Shown: positions 35,492 to 49,704 of the stretch, piece by piece
Numbering within the stretch: the stretch's first letter is position 1
Layout: each line of letters begins with the position of its first letter
Assembly: GCA_023213395.1 (NCBI GenBank)
Contig: CM041465.1
Span: 180,427,741-180,491,740 of the forward strand
Direction of reading: 5' to 3'
DNA length: 64,000 nt
From: Cycas panzhihuaensis
Taxonomy: Eukaryota; Cycadophyta
Translations under genes and position numbers: made by a program
The notes under the pieces: generated by a model
Told to the model about the DNA's origin: nothing
Database searches by the model: none
What the model saw: only the letters and a program-made list of their open reading frames with translations

Positions 35492-37254
35492 TGTTGGATT
35501 GACACCTTAATGATATATGAAGAATGATTGATGATTATTATTGAGAGTATAAGAGTATATATACAATTATGGTTTGTAACCCTCTTTAAACTACCTTGTA
35601 ACTGGCACATTATATAATGACACATGTCCTTCGATTATAACCATAGAATTTTCTTTAGAGAGTCTAGATAAAACATTATATTCTAACACCCTCTCTTAAT
35701 GTTTTATCCTTTTAACCCTATTTTATCTTTAAGAAATTTGAATTTATCTTTTCTTAGAGGCTTTGTCAATATATCAGCCACTTGATTACCTATTGGATAG
35801 TAAACAAGATCTATCTCCTTTGTTTATACTTTTTCCTAAATAAAACAATAGTGTACTTCAATGTGCTTGGTCTTGCCATAAAGTACTTGATTTTTGGTGA
35901 GTTTGATAGCACTTTGATTATCATAATAGAGTGTAGTAGCCCCTTTTTTAGGTTCCTTCAAGTCATTTAGGAGTTGTCTTAGATATATTACTTCAACAGT
36001 TACACTGACTATTGATTTATATTCTACCTTTGTAGATGATAGTGCTACAATTACTTATTTTTTACTGCTATAAGAAATTGGGGTTGAGCTTAGAAGGAAA
36101 TAATGCCCACTAGTTGATTTCCTTTATTCCTTATCACCTACCCAATTTGAATCATAGAAACCTATCAGCTGATGAGATTTTCCCTTTAAAAGCATTAATT
36201 TTAGTTCTGATGTTCCTTTTAGATATCTCAAAATCTTCTTTGTAGCATTTGAGTGTTTTGTTCTAGGCTCATATATGTATCTTGATATCATACCTACTGC
36301 ATATGAAATATTAGGTCTAGTAGCTATGAGGTAGATGAGACTACCTACAAGTTGTATGTACAGAGTGGTATCTACACAGGATTCTTTTTTATCTAGGGTC
36401 AAGTTATAATTTACTTCTATAGGAATGGAGTAAGGATTCTATTTATCCATGTGGAACTTAATTAGTAAATCTTTAATATATTTACTTTGGCATGAGGTGA
36501 TTGAGTTGCTATGTTAATCAACTTAGATGCCCAAATAGTAATTTAGAATCCTAGATCAGTCATCCCAAACTTATTCTCCAATTAACTCTTTATATCAAAT
36601 ATTGATTCCTCATCATCACTAGTAAGGATCATATCATTAACATATACTCCTATTATGATGATTTCACCATTTCTATTTTTTACATATAGACTTGAGTTTG
36701 TGCTGCTCTTGTGAAAACTATTCTTGCAAAAATGTTTATTTAATTTTACATACTAGGCATGAGGGGTTTATTTTAGAGTATATAGTGCCTTTTTAAATTT
36801 GCAGATAAAGTGCTCTTATCCCTTCTTGATGTAACCCTCAAGTTTTAACATGTAGATTTCTTCTTCTATTTCACCATTCAAAAAGGTACTTTTGATATCT
36901 AGTTGCTATATCTTCTAATTCTTTTGTGCTGCTAGAGTTATTATTATTCTCACTATATTTAGTTTAGCCACATATGAGAAAGTTTCATTATAATCCGCTC
37001 CTATTGTTTATGTGTAGCCTTTTCCAACTGGCCTTGCTTTATATTTTTCTATCTTCCCATTAGCTTCTTCTTTAATTTTGTAGATCTATTTATAGTTTAC
37101 AATAGGCTTATTGGATGGCAGTTTAACTAGTTCCTAGGTCTGGTTCTTGATTATGGAGTCTACTTCAACATCCATGGCTTTCCTCTATTTTATGTGTTCC
37201 TTTGCTTTAATATACGATTATGGATCTATTTGATTGACCAAGGCTCTATGTTTC
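35492..37254 (-). mobile_element. Truncated copia element (Copia C), left arm
   Basis: 3' LTR 35492-35688 (197 bp, TGTTGG...CTAACA) and PPT (CCCTCTCTTAA on plus), then RNase H and RT on the minus strand. An open stretch at 36402-36124 has LVGSLIYLIATRPNISYAVG and ILRYLKGTSELKL. The RT catalytic box reads YVND (about 36640), with one Asp lost. The element stops at the centre of the inverted repeat, inside the RT N-terminus, so gag, protease, integrase and 5' LTR are missing from both arms. Confidence 0.85.
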
Positions 37255-37261
37255 CTTATTA

Positions 37262-39024
37262 GAAACATAGAGTCTTGAGCAATCAAATGGAGCCATAATC
37301 GTACATTAAAGCAAAGGAGCATATAAAATAGAGGAAAGCCATGGATCTTGAACTAGACTCCATAATTAAGAACCTGACCTAGGAACTAGTTAAACTGCCA
37401 TCCAATAAGCCTATTGTAAACTATAAATAGATCTACAAAATTAAAGAAGGAGCCAATGGGAAGATAGAAAAATATAAATCAAGGCCAGTTGCAAAAGGCT
37501 ACACATAAATAGTAGGAGTGGATATTAAAGAAACTTTCTCATCTGTGGATAAACTAAATACAGTGGGAATAATAATAACTCTAGCAGCACAAAATAATTA
37601 GAAGATATAGCAACTAGATATCAAAAGTACCTTTTTGAATGTTGAAATAGAAGAATAAATCTACATGTTACAACTTGAGAGTTACATCAAGCAAGGATAA
37701 GAGCACTTTATCTGTAAATTAAAAAAGGCACTATATACTCTGAAATAAACCCCTCATGCCTAGTATGCAAAATTAGATAATAATCTTTGCAAGAATATTT
37801 TTCACAAGAGCAGCACAGACTCAAGACTATATGTAAAAAATAGAAATGGTGCAATCATCATAATAGTGGTATATATTAATAATATGATCTTCACTGGTGA
37901 TGATGAGGAATCAATATTTGATATAAAGAGTTAATTAGAGAACAAGTTTGAGATGACTGATCTAGGATTCTAAATTACTATTTGGGCATCTAAGTTGATT
38001 AACAAAGTAACTCAATCACCTTATGCTAAAGTAAATATATTAACGATTTGCTAGTTAAGTTCTATATGGATAAATAGAATCCTTGCTTTGTTCCTATAGA
38101 AGTAAATTATAACTTGACCCTAGATAAAAAAGAACCCTGTGTAGATGCCACTCTGTATAAACAACTTGTAGGCAGTCTCATCTATGTCACAGCTACCAGA
38201 CCTAATATTTCATATGCAGTAGGTATGATATCAAGATACATACATGAGCCTAGAAAAAAACACTCAAATACTGTAAAGAAGATTTTGAGATATCTAAAAG
38301 GAACATCAGAACTAAAATTAATGTTTTTAAAGGGAAAATCTCATAAGCTGATAGGTTTCTATGATTCAGACTAGGCAGGTGATAAGGAATAAAGGAAATC
38401 AACTAGTGGGCATTGTTTCTTTCTAGGCTCAACCCCAATTTCCTAAAGTAGTAAAAAATAAGCAACTGTAACACTATTATCAACATAGGCAAAATATAAA
38501 TTAGTAGTCAGTGCAACTGTTGAAGCAATATGTCTAAGATAACTCTTGAATGACTTGAAGGAACCTTAAAAAGGGGCTACTACACTCTATTATGATAATC
38601 AAAGTGCTATCAATCTCACAAAAAATCTAGTACTTTATGCCAAGACCAAGCACATCGAAGTACACTATCATTTTATTTGGGAAAAAATATAAACAAAGGA
38701 GATAGATCTTGTTTACTATCCAATAGGCAATCAAGTGGCTGATATATTGACAAAGCCTCTAAGAAAAGACAAATTCAAATTTCTTAGAGATAAAATAGGG
38801 TTAAAAGGATAAAACATTAAGAGGGGGTGTTAGAATATAATGTTTTATCTAGACTCTCTAGAGAAAGTTTTATGGTTGTAATCGAAGGACACGTGTCATT
38901 ATATAATGTGCTAATTACAAGGTAGTTTAAAAAGGGTTACAAACCATAATTGTATATATACTCTTATACTCTCAATAATAATCATCAATCATTCTTCATC
39001 TATCATTGAGGGGTCAATCCAACA
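37262..39024 (+). mobile_element. Truncated copia element (Copia C), right arm
   Basis: Mirror copy of 35492-37254. RT N-terminus from about 37330, YKWIYKIKEGANGKIEKYK-like, with the catalytic box degenerate as YINNMIFTGDDE (about 37870). RNase H is open at 38114-38374, then DNQSAINLTKNLVLYAKTKH and DILTKPLRKDKFKFL to about 38815. PPT TAAGAGGGGG (38818-38827) and 3' LTR 38828-39024 (197 bp, ending CCAACA) follow. The LTR length equals that of the left arm. Confidence 0.85.
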
Positions 39025-41251
39025 CTTAGCTCTAGTTGATGAACAAGGAATGGACCCTTATCCAAATAAGGAGGTGGAATTTAATGAGATAGAAATAGAA
39101 GAAGGCCTAAATGAAGTTGAATTAGAAGATGAGGTCATTAAGAACCTAGCTACAATATCCTTGGCAATAATCATAGAAATTATAACCCCTTAAACTCTTA
39201 AAATTATGGGCTATATAAAGAAGGAAAGGGCAATAGTACTTATTAACTCTGGTATACATATAACTTTATTGATAAGTAATGCATAGAAAGAGTTAAAGAA
39301 TATATCTATCCCACAAATTAGTTTCAAGTAATTATTATATATAGAGGATTTGTTAAATATGGAGGAATGTGTTAAAGAGTAGAGATAACAATGGGAGAAA
39401 ATTATCTTAAGTCACAAATATATGTAATTCTTATAGGTGGTGTAAATATTATATTAGGTACCTAATGGATATGAACATTAGGGAAATTACATTAAACCTA
39501 GATAAGTTATTCATAAAATTTATATCTAAGGGTAAAATCTACACATCACAAGGATTCATTTTGATTAAAACTTAATTCATGACATCTCATAAAATGGAAA
39601 AAATGTTAAAAATTGGATGGCTAGACTTTGTTATTAGATGTTTCTCTCTTGAAGCAGAAGTTGAGGGCAATTCAATAAGGAGTAATATATAAGAAATTAT
39701 GTAAAAATACTTAGAGGTGTTTAAGGATCTTCTAATGGGACTGCCTCTTGATTGAGGTATGAAAAGTGTGATTAAACTCCAAGAAAGGTCAAAATCAATT
39801 AATATTAACCCATACCAACATCCCTATTATCAAAATAATGAAATTAAAAAAATTATTTAGGATCTATTAAAAATTAGAACCATATTACCTAGTAAAGCCC
39901 GTATGCAAAACCCATAGTCTTAGCTAAAAAAAAAAAGATTATTCCTTTTGTATATGTGTAGATTTTTATATGCTAAACAAAATAACTATTAATATATTCC
40001 TTTTTCAAGAATTGATAAACTCTTAGATGAACTTCATAGAGCTAAATATTTCACTAGATTTATGATCTGAATACTATCAAATATGTATTTATATTGAAGA
40101 TATTCCCAAAATAATATTTTATACTCATATGGGTCATTATAAATTTAATGTCATGCCCTTTAGCTTGATAAATACCCAAACAACATTTCAAGAAGTCATG
40201 AACAAAACCTTTCAACCATGGTTAAGAAAATTTGTACTCATCTTCTTTGATGATATTTTAGTATAAAGTCATAGTTGGGATGAGAACTTATTACATGTCG
40301 AGAAGGTTTTGAAGACGTTAAGAAAAAATGAGTTCTATGCTAAGAAATCATAATGTATATTTGGGAAATAGGAGATAGAATCCTTAGGATATATTATATC
40401 AGCTAAAGGAGTACCATTCTAGACTAGTCAACCCCAAAAAGTATATGCAAATTACAAGGATTCTTAGGATTAATAGGTTACTATAGAATATTTATTAAAA
40501 ACTACACCCATATCATGACCCCCTTAACTAACCTATTAAAAGGGGAACCATTCCTATGGAATAATAAGACATAACCAAGCTTCCAAAACTTAAAATAATG
40601 CATGATGATTACACCAGTACTAACCATACCCAATTTCTTAAAACCCTTCACTTTAGAATACAATGCATCTAGAAATGGAATAGGGACCATCCTCATGTAG
40701 GAAAATTACCCAATTGCATTCTAAAGAATAAAATTAAATCAAAAGAAAATATTGAAATCCACTTATAATAAGGAAATGCTAGCAACAATGCATAAATTAA
40801 TAAAATAGGTTTCTAGTCCAAATAGATCATGATAGTCTAAAATACTTCCTATACTAAAAGATATTAACCCTTGAATAAAAAAGTGGGTTACTAAAATTTA
40901 GGCATTTAACTTTGAGATATTTTATAAGAGAGGGAAGGAAAACAAGGTGGCTAATGCACAATCTAGAAGAGATGAAGAATCCATTTTATGTTCTACTACT
41001 ATTATTATTCCAACCTAGATCAATGATATCCAAGTTAAGTATACAAAATCTAAGGAAACTTAAGAGACCATAGTGAGGCTACAAGAAGAAAGATTATATA
41101 TAAGAGATAAATATGAATAGAAGAGTGATATCCTCTAATCCAAAGGACACATTTACCTAACCCCAATATCTAAGCACAAAAAATTATTTTAAAAGAATGT
41201 TATTTAGTACCCATAATAAGTCATACATGGATTCTTTAAAACCTATGTTAT
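39025..41251 (+). pseudogene. Gypsy PR-RT-RNase H-integrase start, right arm (inverted copy of G1)
   Basis: Plus-strand translation gives protease (about 39180-39370: TPQTLKIMGYIKKERAIVLI, where the catalytic DSG is NSG) and RT (39830-40500: AKKK, ELHRAKYFTRF, catalytic FFDDILV at about 40243-40263). RNase H (40500-40960) includes EILKSTYNKEMLATMHKLI-like and TKI.AFNFEIFYKRGKENK sequence, followed by the integrase zinc region up to PIISHTWIL.NLCY. It ends abruptly at about 41251. Orientation is opposite to the rest of G1. Confidence 0.8.
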
Positions 41252-42279
<1,028 letters not shown>

Positions 42280-42310
42280 AGATATATATAGTTTAATTAC
42301 AAACCATTTA

Positions 42311-42324
42311 CTCTAATACCACTT
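42311..42324 (-). other. Primer-binding site of gypsy G1
   Basis: The minus strand reads AGTGGTATTAGAG, a variant of the met-tRNA complement. It lies five bases inside the 5' LTR, which fixes the orientation of G1. Confidence 0.65.
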
Positions 42325-42328
42325 TTGG

Positions 42329-42595
42329 TGATCCAAACAGGTCAACCATAAAAACTAAGGAATACTCCACTAATTAGAGGAGGTCAATCTCTTTGTTCAC
42401 ATATGAGGTATCTTGAAAAGGGATCTGAAGATTAATATTTAATTGACTAAATAATGATATCAAGTTATAATGGCCTACATATATGTATGTGTGTGTGTGT
42501 TGGGGGTAACCTTATATGAAAGGGTATGACCCATCAACGTACCCTTTCATAATTAAACAATAATTTGTTAAGGTAAAGGCACTTGATTTGGTACA
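42329..42595 (-). repeat. 5' LTR of gypsy G1
   Basis: 267 bp, starting TGATCCAAA and ending TTTGGTACA, an imperfect terminal inverted repeat. It aligns with 3996-4255. It contains a short GT run (42486-42500). Confidence 0.75.
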
Positions 42596-43371
42596 TAAAA
42601 ATCTTACTAAACCTATCCACAACTATAAACAAGTAATCATGGCCCTTCTTTATCATTGATAATCCTCTAACAAAATCCATGGATATGCCCTCCCATGGTC
42701 TATTGGGTACTTGCAATGGCATATATAACCAAAGTTTCTTATTGATAAGCTTATTTATACTATAAAATATACATTGTCTAATGAATTTAGAGACTTGCTC
42801 TTACATTTTGGGCTAATAGGCATACCTTTATAAATTGGCTACTATATTTCAAATATCACAATGTTTAAATTTTTTTATGAATGTGCTTATTTAATGAGTT
42901 GAACTCTTGATCCTTATGGTATATACAACTTGCCCAATGTATAAATTAGCCCATCTTAGAGATAGAAATCAACCTTGTCATCTAAATATACATTCAAATT
43001 ACGCTTTAATTTTTCATATACCTCTTTAAAATCTATATCTTTTGAGTATTATTCTTTATATACCTCATGGGTAAATGGAACATGCTTCATTATGGTACTT
43101 ATGGCTAAAATCTTTGATATTAGAGGCCTAGAGAACATGTTATCTACCTTGTTCATGATGCCCTTCTTATATTTTATTACTAAATGGAAATATTGCAAAA
43201 CTTCCATCCATCTAAAATGCCTTACCTACTGTAATTTTATTTGAGTCTAGATATACTATAAGTTCTAGTGATTAGTGTGGATAATTACAATGATCCTTTC
43301 ATCCAATAGTTTGGCTTTTCTTTTTAATACTATTATAAGTCTTCTAGTTGTTTATGTAATAGTGAATAACT
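42596..43371 (-). pseudogene. Gypsy G0: RNase H end and integrase N-terminus
   Basis: Minus-strand translation from 43371 gives the RNase H motif IIHTNH.NL (HTDHxxL), then RWMEVLQYFHLVIKYKKG, MNKVDNMFSRP, THEVYKE.YSKDIDFKEVY, DGLIYTLGKLYIP and the linker. At 42722-42596 comes MPLQVPNRPWEGISMDFVRG and DYLFIVVDRFSKI, the integrase core start. The integrase continues at 3995 beyond G1. The microsatellite at 43378 cuts RNase H on the other side. Confidence 0.8.
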
Positions 43372-43374
43372 TTT

Positions 43375-45490
<2,116 letters not shown>

Positions 45491-46199
45491 TTCTCTAAAT
45501 GTATGGTTTGCTTTATAGTGTACATAAATACAATTGCAAAATAAAAAGAACAAGTGTAGAAATAAAAGGAACAAAAGAAATAGTTTTTGTTTATTTAATT
45601 ATCACATAGCATTATCCTTTATATCACATATAATTTGTTTGTAGAATAAAAGGTGGTATATATATGTAGAAATTCTAGTATAGGTTTTGCTACGACAAGA
45701 GGAGGAATTAACCAATCATTAGATATCTATATTTAATAGGATTTAACCACCTCACCCTCAACACTGATGTCTCTAACTAGGTTTTTCCCCCTCACACATG
45801 ATATCTCCATGCCACAGTAGGTTTCCCCCCTCATCCATGGTGCTATCAATGTAAGAACTGGGCTTTTCCCCCTCATCCATGATGCTACAAAGTCTGAATA
45901 TTCAATATAATAACCTAACTCCTCCCCTTCTCTTCTATTTCTAGAATACATATATGTGTTGAATATGTCAAGGGTTGTAACTAGTCCTTTATATTATATC
46001 CTTTTAGAAATAATTTTAGTTAATCTTTCATTAACATTAATTTGGTCATAAATCTTTCTTTTCTTTCCTTCATAGGGAGTTAAGAACATGACAATTCTCT
46101 TCCCTTGGTTACAACTATTCTTAGTAGTCATTTAGTTTCTCTATATCATAAAGGTACAAACATGGTCAATAAATAATTCAAGATATTACTTTTGAATAA
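45491..46199. other. Non-coding stretch with a ~40-bp tandem motif
   Basis: No gene is recognised. The stretch 45746-45900 holds four diverged units with the core TTTTCCCCCTCATCCATG. Their minus-strand translation gives a 14-residue repeat (WMRGKSPVLTLIAP, WMRGETYCGMEISC) within the open stretch 45951-45733. It may be part of an LTR; I cannot assign it. Confidence 0.5.
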
Positions 46200-49100
46200 A
46201 AGTTTTCCTTTCTTATGTTACATTATTTTTTTCACAAGATGTTCATTTAATTTCAATTTCAAAAATTATTTTATTTCTCAGTTTCTTAATTTTCTATCTA
46301 TTTTTTTAGTTTAGGTTTTAATAAGAACTCGCATTTAGGTTCTATAGTTATTTCATTCCATTGAATCAATTAGTTTTTATCAAGTTTGTGTTTTTTTAGT
46401 AGGCTTATAGGAAATACTCTAGATTTTTTATTAATCACTTTATGCAAGTTTGTAGGCTAGATTCCCTACTTATTTGAATATTTTAAAAAGGGCATAATAT
46501 CTAAGAGTCAGTTTATCATATTTCTCAAATCTTAGAGATTTTTTTAAAGGTTTGACTAAGATAAAGACTTTACCTCCCACTTGAAATTCTTTAACAAAAT
46601 ATTTCAAATTAATAAAATTCTTATATTAATCTTGGGTGACCTTCAAGTTATGTTTAGCTTTGTAAATGATTTCCTCAATTTCCACTAAATCTTCATTACA
46701 ATACTATTTTTAATGTATAGGATTAGACTAAGAAAGAGGTTTATTATGAAATTTTCTATAAATGGCTTCAAAGGGTGACATTTTAATAGAGGAATGATAC
46801 CTTTGATTATATGTAAATTCCACTACATCTAAATAGTCTTCCTAATAAAAAGGTATTTTTGTAGTATATATTCTAAGCATATCTTCTACTACTTTACTCA
46901 TTCTGGCTAGTCATCCATCTCAGGGTGATAGGTAGAACTTATTTTAAGAATAGTTATTATTTTATTAAAAAAAAACTCAAAACTAGAAGTAAATTTTGGG
47001 TTTGTATAAGATATAATGGTCTTAGGTATCCCATGTAACTAAATATTTCTTTCACAAATATGCACGCTATATCTTTTCCAGTGGAATTAATTTTAGTGGG
47101 CATGAAATGTGCCATTTTAGTTAGTCTATCTACTACAACTAAGATAATATCATGGCCTCTCAAATTTTAGAGTAAACCAATGATAAAATCCATGGTCATT
47201 AACTTCCATTTCCATCCAAGAATGTCTAGTGGTTGTAATAGTCATGGGGTTCTACTTTGTTTTGCCTAAACTTTTTTGATATAAAATATATTTTTAAATA
47301 TATAGTTATATATCTAGTTTTATTTTAGGCTATAAAACACTTTCCTAAGGGTTAGGTAGGTTTTATAGAATCTTAGATATCTAACTATAAGTATATCATG
47401 GGCATCCTTTAGGATTTCATCTTTTATTTTAGGGGTATTAAGTATGCATAATCATCCTTCATAATAAAGCAATGCATTATCTAATAAGACATATTTTTCT
47501 ATTTTCTCCTTACGATGAATATAGCATTGAGGGTTTTGGAGTTGGGAGGGAACCAATTTAAAATATACATCCTTAATCAAGAAATTTCTGATAGAATCAT
47601 TCAAGCTCATCTTTATGAAGGATAACACATTAATATAACTTTTTTTTTTTTTTTTACTAAGGGCATTTTCTACCTTATTTTTTCCCTTAGGCATATACTA
47701 GATATCAAAATCATATTTTATAATTAATTGCATTTAATCCCTATGTCTTATGTTTAGTCATGGTTGTTTAAATACATATTGTAGACTATGATGATTTATT
47801 TTAAGGGTAAATATCACTCCTAATAAATAATTTCATTGAACCTTTAAGGCACATACTATGCTTAGTAATTCTAAATCATGAGTCAAATAATTTCTTTTAG
47901 CATTTTGTAATTTTCTCAATTCATAACTTATATACCTCTTGTATTGCATTGGAACTCCTCCTAATTCATCTCTACTAGTGTTAGTGATTACTAATTAAGT
48001 TTTGTTTGAATCAAATATGATTAACACATGTATTATTATTAATGATTTTTTTAATCTGTAAAAGGCTTCTTCATATGTTGATGCCCATGTAAATGTTTTA
48101 TCCTTTTGGGTTAGGTTGGTTAATGGTATATCAATTTTAGTTTATCCTTTAATGAATTTGGATAAAATTTTGATAAACCTAAGAAGTTCCACACTTCATA
48201 TGTATCTTTTGGTTATGACCATTCTTGTATAACTTTTATCTTTTTAAGGTCAAGGGTGATTCCTTTTTTTGAAATGATGTGTCCTAGATATGGAATCTTT
48301 GTTTAGAAAAAAATATATTTACCATTTTGGCATATACTTTATGCTCTTTTATTTTTTAAAGTACCTTTCAAATATGTTGTTCATGTTATATTTTCATTTT
48401 TGAATATGTTAAGATATCATCTAGAAATATAATCATAAATATATCTAAATAGGATTAGAATATATTATTTATTAGGGTCATGAAAGTGGTTGATGTAATA
48501 ATTAGTCCAAAAGATAAAATAATACATTCATAATGGCCATACCTAGTATGAAAAGAAGTTTTAGGTATATATCCTTACTTAATTATGATTTGATAGTATC
48601 CTAATAGTGAATCTATCTTAGAGAAGTTTTTAAGACCATTTAATTGATCTAAATATCATCAATCCTTGGTAACAAGTATTTATTTTTTAATTATCAATTT
48701 GTTAAGTTATTAGTAATCAATGTATAATATTAAGATGCCACTTTTCTTTTTAAAAAATAATACTGGTACTCCCAATGGAGAAATACTGGGTCTAATCTTA
48801 CCTTATTCTATTAATTATTGTAATTATTCTTTAAGCTTAGTTAATTCTAAAATGGACTATCTATATAAGGTCTTTGACACTAGTTCTACTCCAAGTATAA
48901 GATTTATTACATGTTCCATAACTCCTTTTAGAGGTAGTTCTTTGATTTTTGAAGGGAATGTATCCTTGAATTCTTTAGTAATTGGATGGCCAATAGAATC
49001 ATGATTATGTGTTTGGGTGTTTTCGATTACTAATACATTAAAAAGTTTACATGTTTTATGACCACATTTTTTAGTCTATGTTATAAAAAGGGTATGTAAT

Positions 49101-49376
49101 TATGTGGGTGTCTCCTTCCCTTGAATAATCCTAACTCTATCAAGATGTTTAGTTATTTTAACCTATTTATTGTCGTAACCAACATATACACTATTAGGTA
49201 CTAACTAAACCATACCTATTATAATATTATATTTTCCTAGATCTAATACTTTGAAATCTCTAAATGTTTCATACTTATCTATATAAAATCTTAATTCCTC
49301 TAAAATAGAATTAGTTTGCTTAAGAGTGTCATTGTTATCCAATTCTACAGATGACAATGATGTTTATGTAGTTATC
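46200..49376 (-). mobile_element. Gypsy G2: integrase, RNase H, RT and protease (left part)
   Basis: Degenerate Ty3/gypsy pol on the minus strand, continuing at 57485-58920 beyond Copia B. Integrase: an open stretch at 47163-46957 has HDIILVVVDRLTKMAHFMPT, with the DNA-binding end towards 46500. RNase H: an open stretch at 47694-47452 plus flanks. RT: about 48960-47980, with catalytic FLDDI near 48435-48414. The protease region lies towards 49376. Many stops. LTRs of G2 were not identified. Confidence 0.75.
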
Positions 49377-49689
49377 TCATGGATGTTAATGTATCAAGGT
49401 CATTAGATTAATTAGATAAATTATATGAAGGTGACTTCAGGTTAGCTAAGTCATATAGTTTAATTTAATTTCATTTATATTTAAGTGTAATTTTGAGACT
49501 ATGTCATTAGGTGGGAAACTCCTCTAGAAACCCTAATGCACATCCTTTGATATATATGACTAAATGTGAAGGGGAGAGTTAAAAAAAAAAATCTCACATC
49601 TAATTTTTACTCTCAATCTTATTCTCTTTATTTTGCTCTTCCTGTATGCCATTGCTTTAGTGTAGTGGATTGCAGCACTAGATCCTTCA
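49377..49689 (+). repeat. 5' LTR of Copia B
   Basis: Starts TCATGGATGTTAATG (TG changed to TC) and ends CTAGATCCTTCA. Aligns with 57175-57484 and with the Copia A LTR. Confidence 0.88.
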
Positions 49690-49704
49690 TCCAATAACTA
49701 GTAT

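Larger units (their letters stand above)
29394..41251. repeat. Large inverted repeat (fold-back), arms ~4 kb, 7-bp spacer
   Basis: Left arm 29394-37254 and right arm 37262-41251 are reverse complements; the loop is CTTATTA (37255-37261) between CTCTATGTTTC and GAAACATAGAG. After removing the L1 (30675-34489 plus one 18-bp target duplication) both arms are about 4.0 kb. Each arm holds, from the centre outward, a copia RT-RNase H fragment with 197-bp LTR, gypsy protease, RT, RNase H and the start of integrase. The encoded copia segments (36402-36124 minus and 38114-38374 plus) differ at 12 of 86 residues. The outer ends fall in a gypsy integrase zinc-binding region on the left and abut G1 gag on the right. 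Confidence 0.9.

Noticed and set aside
29394-41251. Inverted repeat as an assembly or missed-adapter artefact
   Set aside because: The arms differ by many substitutions and only one arm carries the L1 with its own target duplication, so they have existed separately for a long time. Long-read confirmation is still desirable.
48720-49004. A 94-codon plus-strand ORF
   Set aside because: It is the complement of gypsy G2 RT on the minus strand.
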